Below, one piece after another: positions 5,444-6,175 of a stretch of DNA of 6,175 nucleotides; position 1 is the stretch's first letter, and each line of letters begins with the position of its first letter. The notes beneath the pieces were generated by a model, which was given only the letters and a program-made list of their open reading frames with translations, ran no database searches and had not been told where the DNA came from. The position numbers were made by a program, and so were the translations under genes. The DNA is from Candidatus Kerfeldbacteria bacterium. GTDB lineage: Bacteria > Patescibacteriota > Patescibacteriia > UBA9570. The DNA is taken from positions 1 to 6,175 of the forward strand of contig DOSP01000114.1 of NCBI GenBank assembly GCA_003512175.1, given 5' to 3'.

Positions 5444-6175
5444 CTAATAATACACTACATCACCAGCGGGATTATTGATGACAAGGTTATTGATCAGCTG
5501 AATATCTGAGGCTGCGGTGATCCAGATACCATGATCACGATTGTGCTTCACAGTACAAGAGTCAATAGTAATATTCTGACTAGTATTGTTAAAATCGTCG
5601 CTGGTGATCACAATGCCATCGGCTTGGTGATCCAGTTCAAGTCCGTTCTGTTGTACTACACAATTGGTCACAGAAATGTTTTTCCCACCACCAAAGCGGA
5701 GACCGCGTCTGCCATTGCGCCAGGAGCGAATATCGTTGAGTACGGCATTGCGTAATAAAGTGCTACTGAATCCATTACCAGTGGCGTGGTGCGTGTTGAT
5801 ATGATCTACTATGGCACCAGTCACACGCAACAGATAAATATTGTGGTCATGGTCAACGTTCGTGCCATTACGGTAGGCAGTAATATTTTGGATGTTCACC
5901 TGATTGGCACCTTTCACGTGAATACCGTGCCGTCCACAGTGCCGCACCGTCAAATCAGACAATGCAATATCTTGGCTGCGATCAGCTTCACTGCCGACGA
6001 GTTGGATACAATTCAACCGTACATCAGGCCGACCAATCAGGGTTAAGTGGGCGAGCGTCACATCGCGTACTCCGGCAGTCGTAGTGTCGTCCGAGTGGGC
6101 ATTGTTGATCAGATGATCAAAGAATGCGCGACCGTGTGCGCGAATAACCGTTTGCTGGTCTTGTCCAATTAATGT
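5444..6175 (-). CDS. Right-handed parallel beta-helix (PbH1-type) protein, C-terminal part (5' end outside window)
   Basis: The frame is open to the window edge: bases 6062-6175 encode TLIGQDQQTVIRA and onward in the same frame, so the first GTG (6061) is internal and the N-terminus is missing. The visible 243 residues are built of coils of about 20-35 residues with stacked V/I and Asn positions: ALSDLTVRHCGRHGIHV (71-87), VNIQNITAYRNGTN (93-106), NISVTNCVVQQNG (166-178), NITIDSCTVKHNRDHGIWI (201-219), DIQLINNLVINN (224-235). This is the pectate-lyase-like beta-helix, found in polysaccharide lyases, epimerases and adhesins. A His/Asp cluster, DHDHN (108-112), could bind metal or substrate but is not diagnostic. 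The natural end is at VVYY. Probably extracellular, like its neighbour, though no signal peptide can be seen because the start is missing. Substrate unknown. Confidence 0.88.
   Translation of the reverse strand, partial: TLIGQDQQTVIRAHGRAFFDHLINNAHSDDTTTAGVRDVTLAHLTLIGRPDVRLNCIQLVGSEADRSQDIALSDLTVRHCGRHGIHVKGANQVNIQNITAYRNGTNVDHDHNIYLLRVTGAIVDHINTHHATGNGFSSTLLRNAVLNDIRSWRNGRRGLRFGGGKNISVTNCVVQQNGLELDHQADGIVITSDDFNNTSQNITIDSCTVKHNRDHGIWITAASDIQLINNLVINNPAGDVVYY

Noticed and set aside
6059..6061. GTG at 6061 as the start of a 205-residue beta-helix protein
   Set aside because: The same frame stays open to the window edge and encodes typical beta-helix sequence (TLIGQDQQTVIRA), so the GTG is an internal Val codon.
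6105..6120. Inverted repeat TTGATCA-GA-TGATCAA
   Set aside because: It lies inside the beta-helix coding frame (F-D-H-L-I-N-N), with a 2-nt centre. Coding sequence explains it, and a 7-bp match of GATC-type sequence can occur by chance.
2816..6175. Integrase, transposase, tRNA or CRISPR that would define a classical mobile element
   Set aside because: None was found: all frames here are explained by three secreted-protein genes, and no regularly spaced repeats or tRNA-like folds were seen.

Overview
This 6.2 kb stretch is bacterial in style: compact genes, short gaps, Shine-Dalgarno or near-leaderless starts and N-terminal secretion signals. It joins a housekeeping purine block on the + strand (1-2815) to a block of secreted-protein genes on the - strand (2819-6175). 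The species cannot be named from this sequence. The long two-repeat form of GMP synthase, the tight packing and the small secreted proteins of unknown function would fit a Patescibacteria/CPR-like genome, but that is a weak inference.

Layout. 1-990: 3' part of purH, holding the AICAR transformylase domain and cut by the window start. 995-2815: complete guaA, GMP synthase, 4 nt after purH and probably cotranscribed with it. PurH makes IMP; GuaA converts XMP (made from IMP by GuaB, not in this window) to GMP. 2819-4441 (-): a signal-peptide protein of 540 residues with about ten W/Y-rich repeats of 41-58 residues, probably a beta-propeller. It ends tail to tail with guaA, 3 bp away. 4506-4586 (+): a second, diverged copy of the last 26 codons plus stop of guaA, not attached to any guaA body. 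4588-5397 (-): a secreted protein with a fibronectin type III domain, whose stop lies 1 bp after the stop of the guaA remnant. 5444-6175 (-): a right-handed parallel beta-helix protein, cut by the window end; the real frame runs past the first GTG and off the edge.

The main discovery is the displaced guaA tail. The two tails (2735-2815 and 4506-4586) are in the same orientation, 1771 bp apart, and align without gaps. Their last 14 codons encode the same peptide but differ at seven third positions. That pattern means the two tails diverged while each was under protein-level selection. The best explanation is that a foreign segment carrying its own guaA 3' end plus the propeller gene recombined into the guaA 3' end, giving guaA a new tail and leaving the old one stranded (or the reverse order of arrival). 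The guaA 3' end is a known integration hot spot for genomic islands, but no integrase is visible here. Both tails are followed within 1-3 bp by a convergent secreted-protein gene, so the locus looks like two stacked 'guaA-tail plus surface cargo' units.

No gene-free stretch exceeds 300 bp. The largest gap, 4442-4587, holds the propeller gene leader with a perfect 8-bp inverted repeat, and the guaA remnant. No tRNA, rRNA, CRISPR, IS element or integrase was seen.
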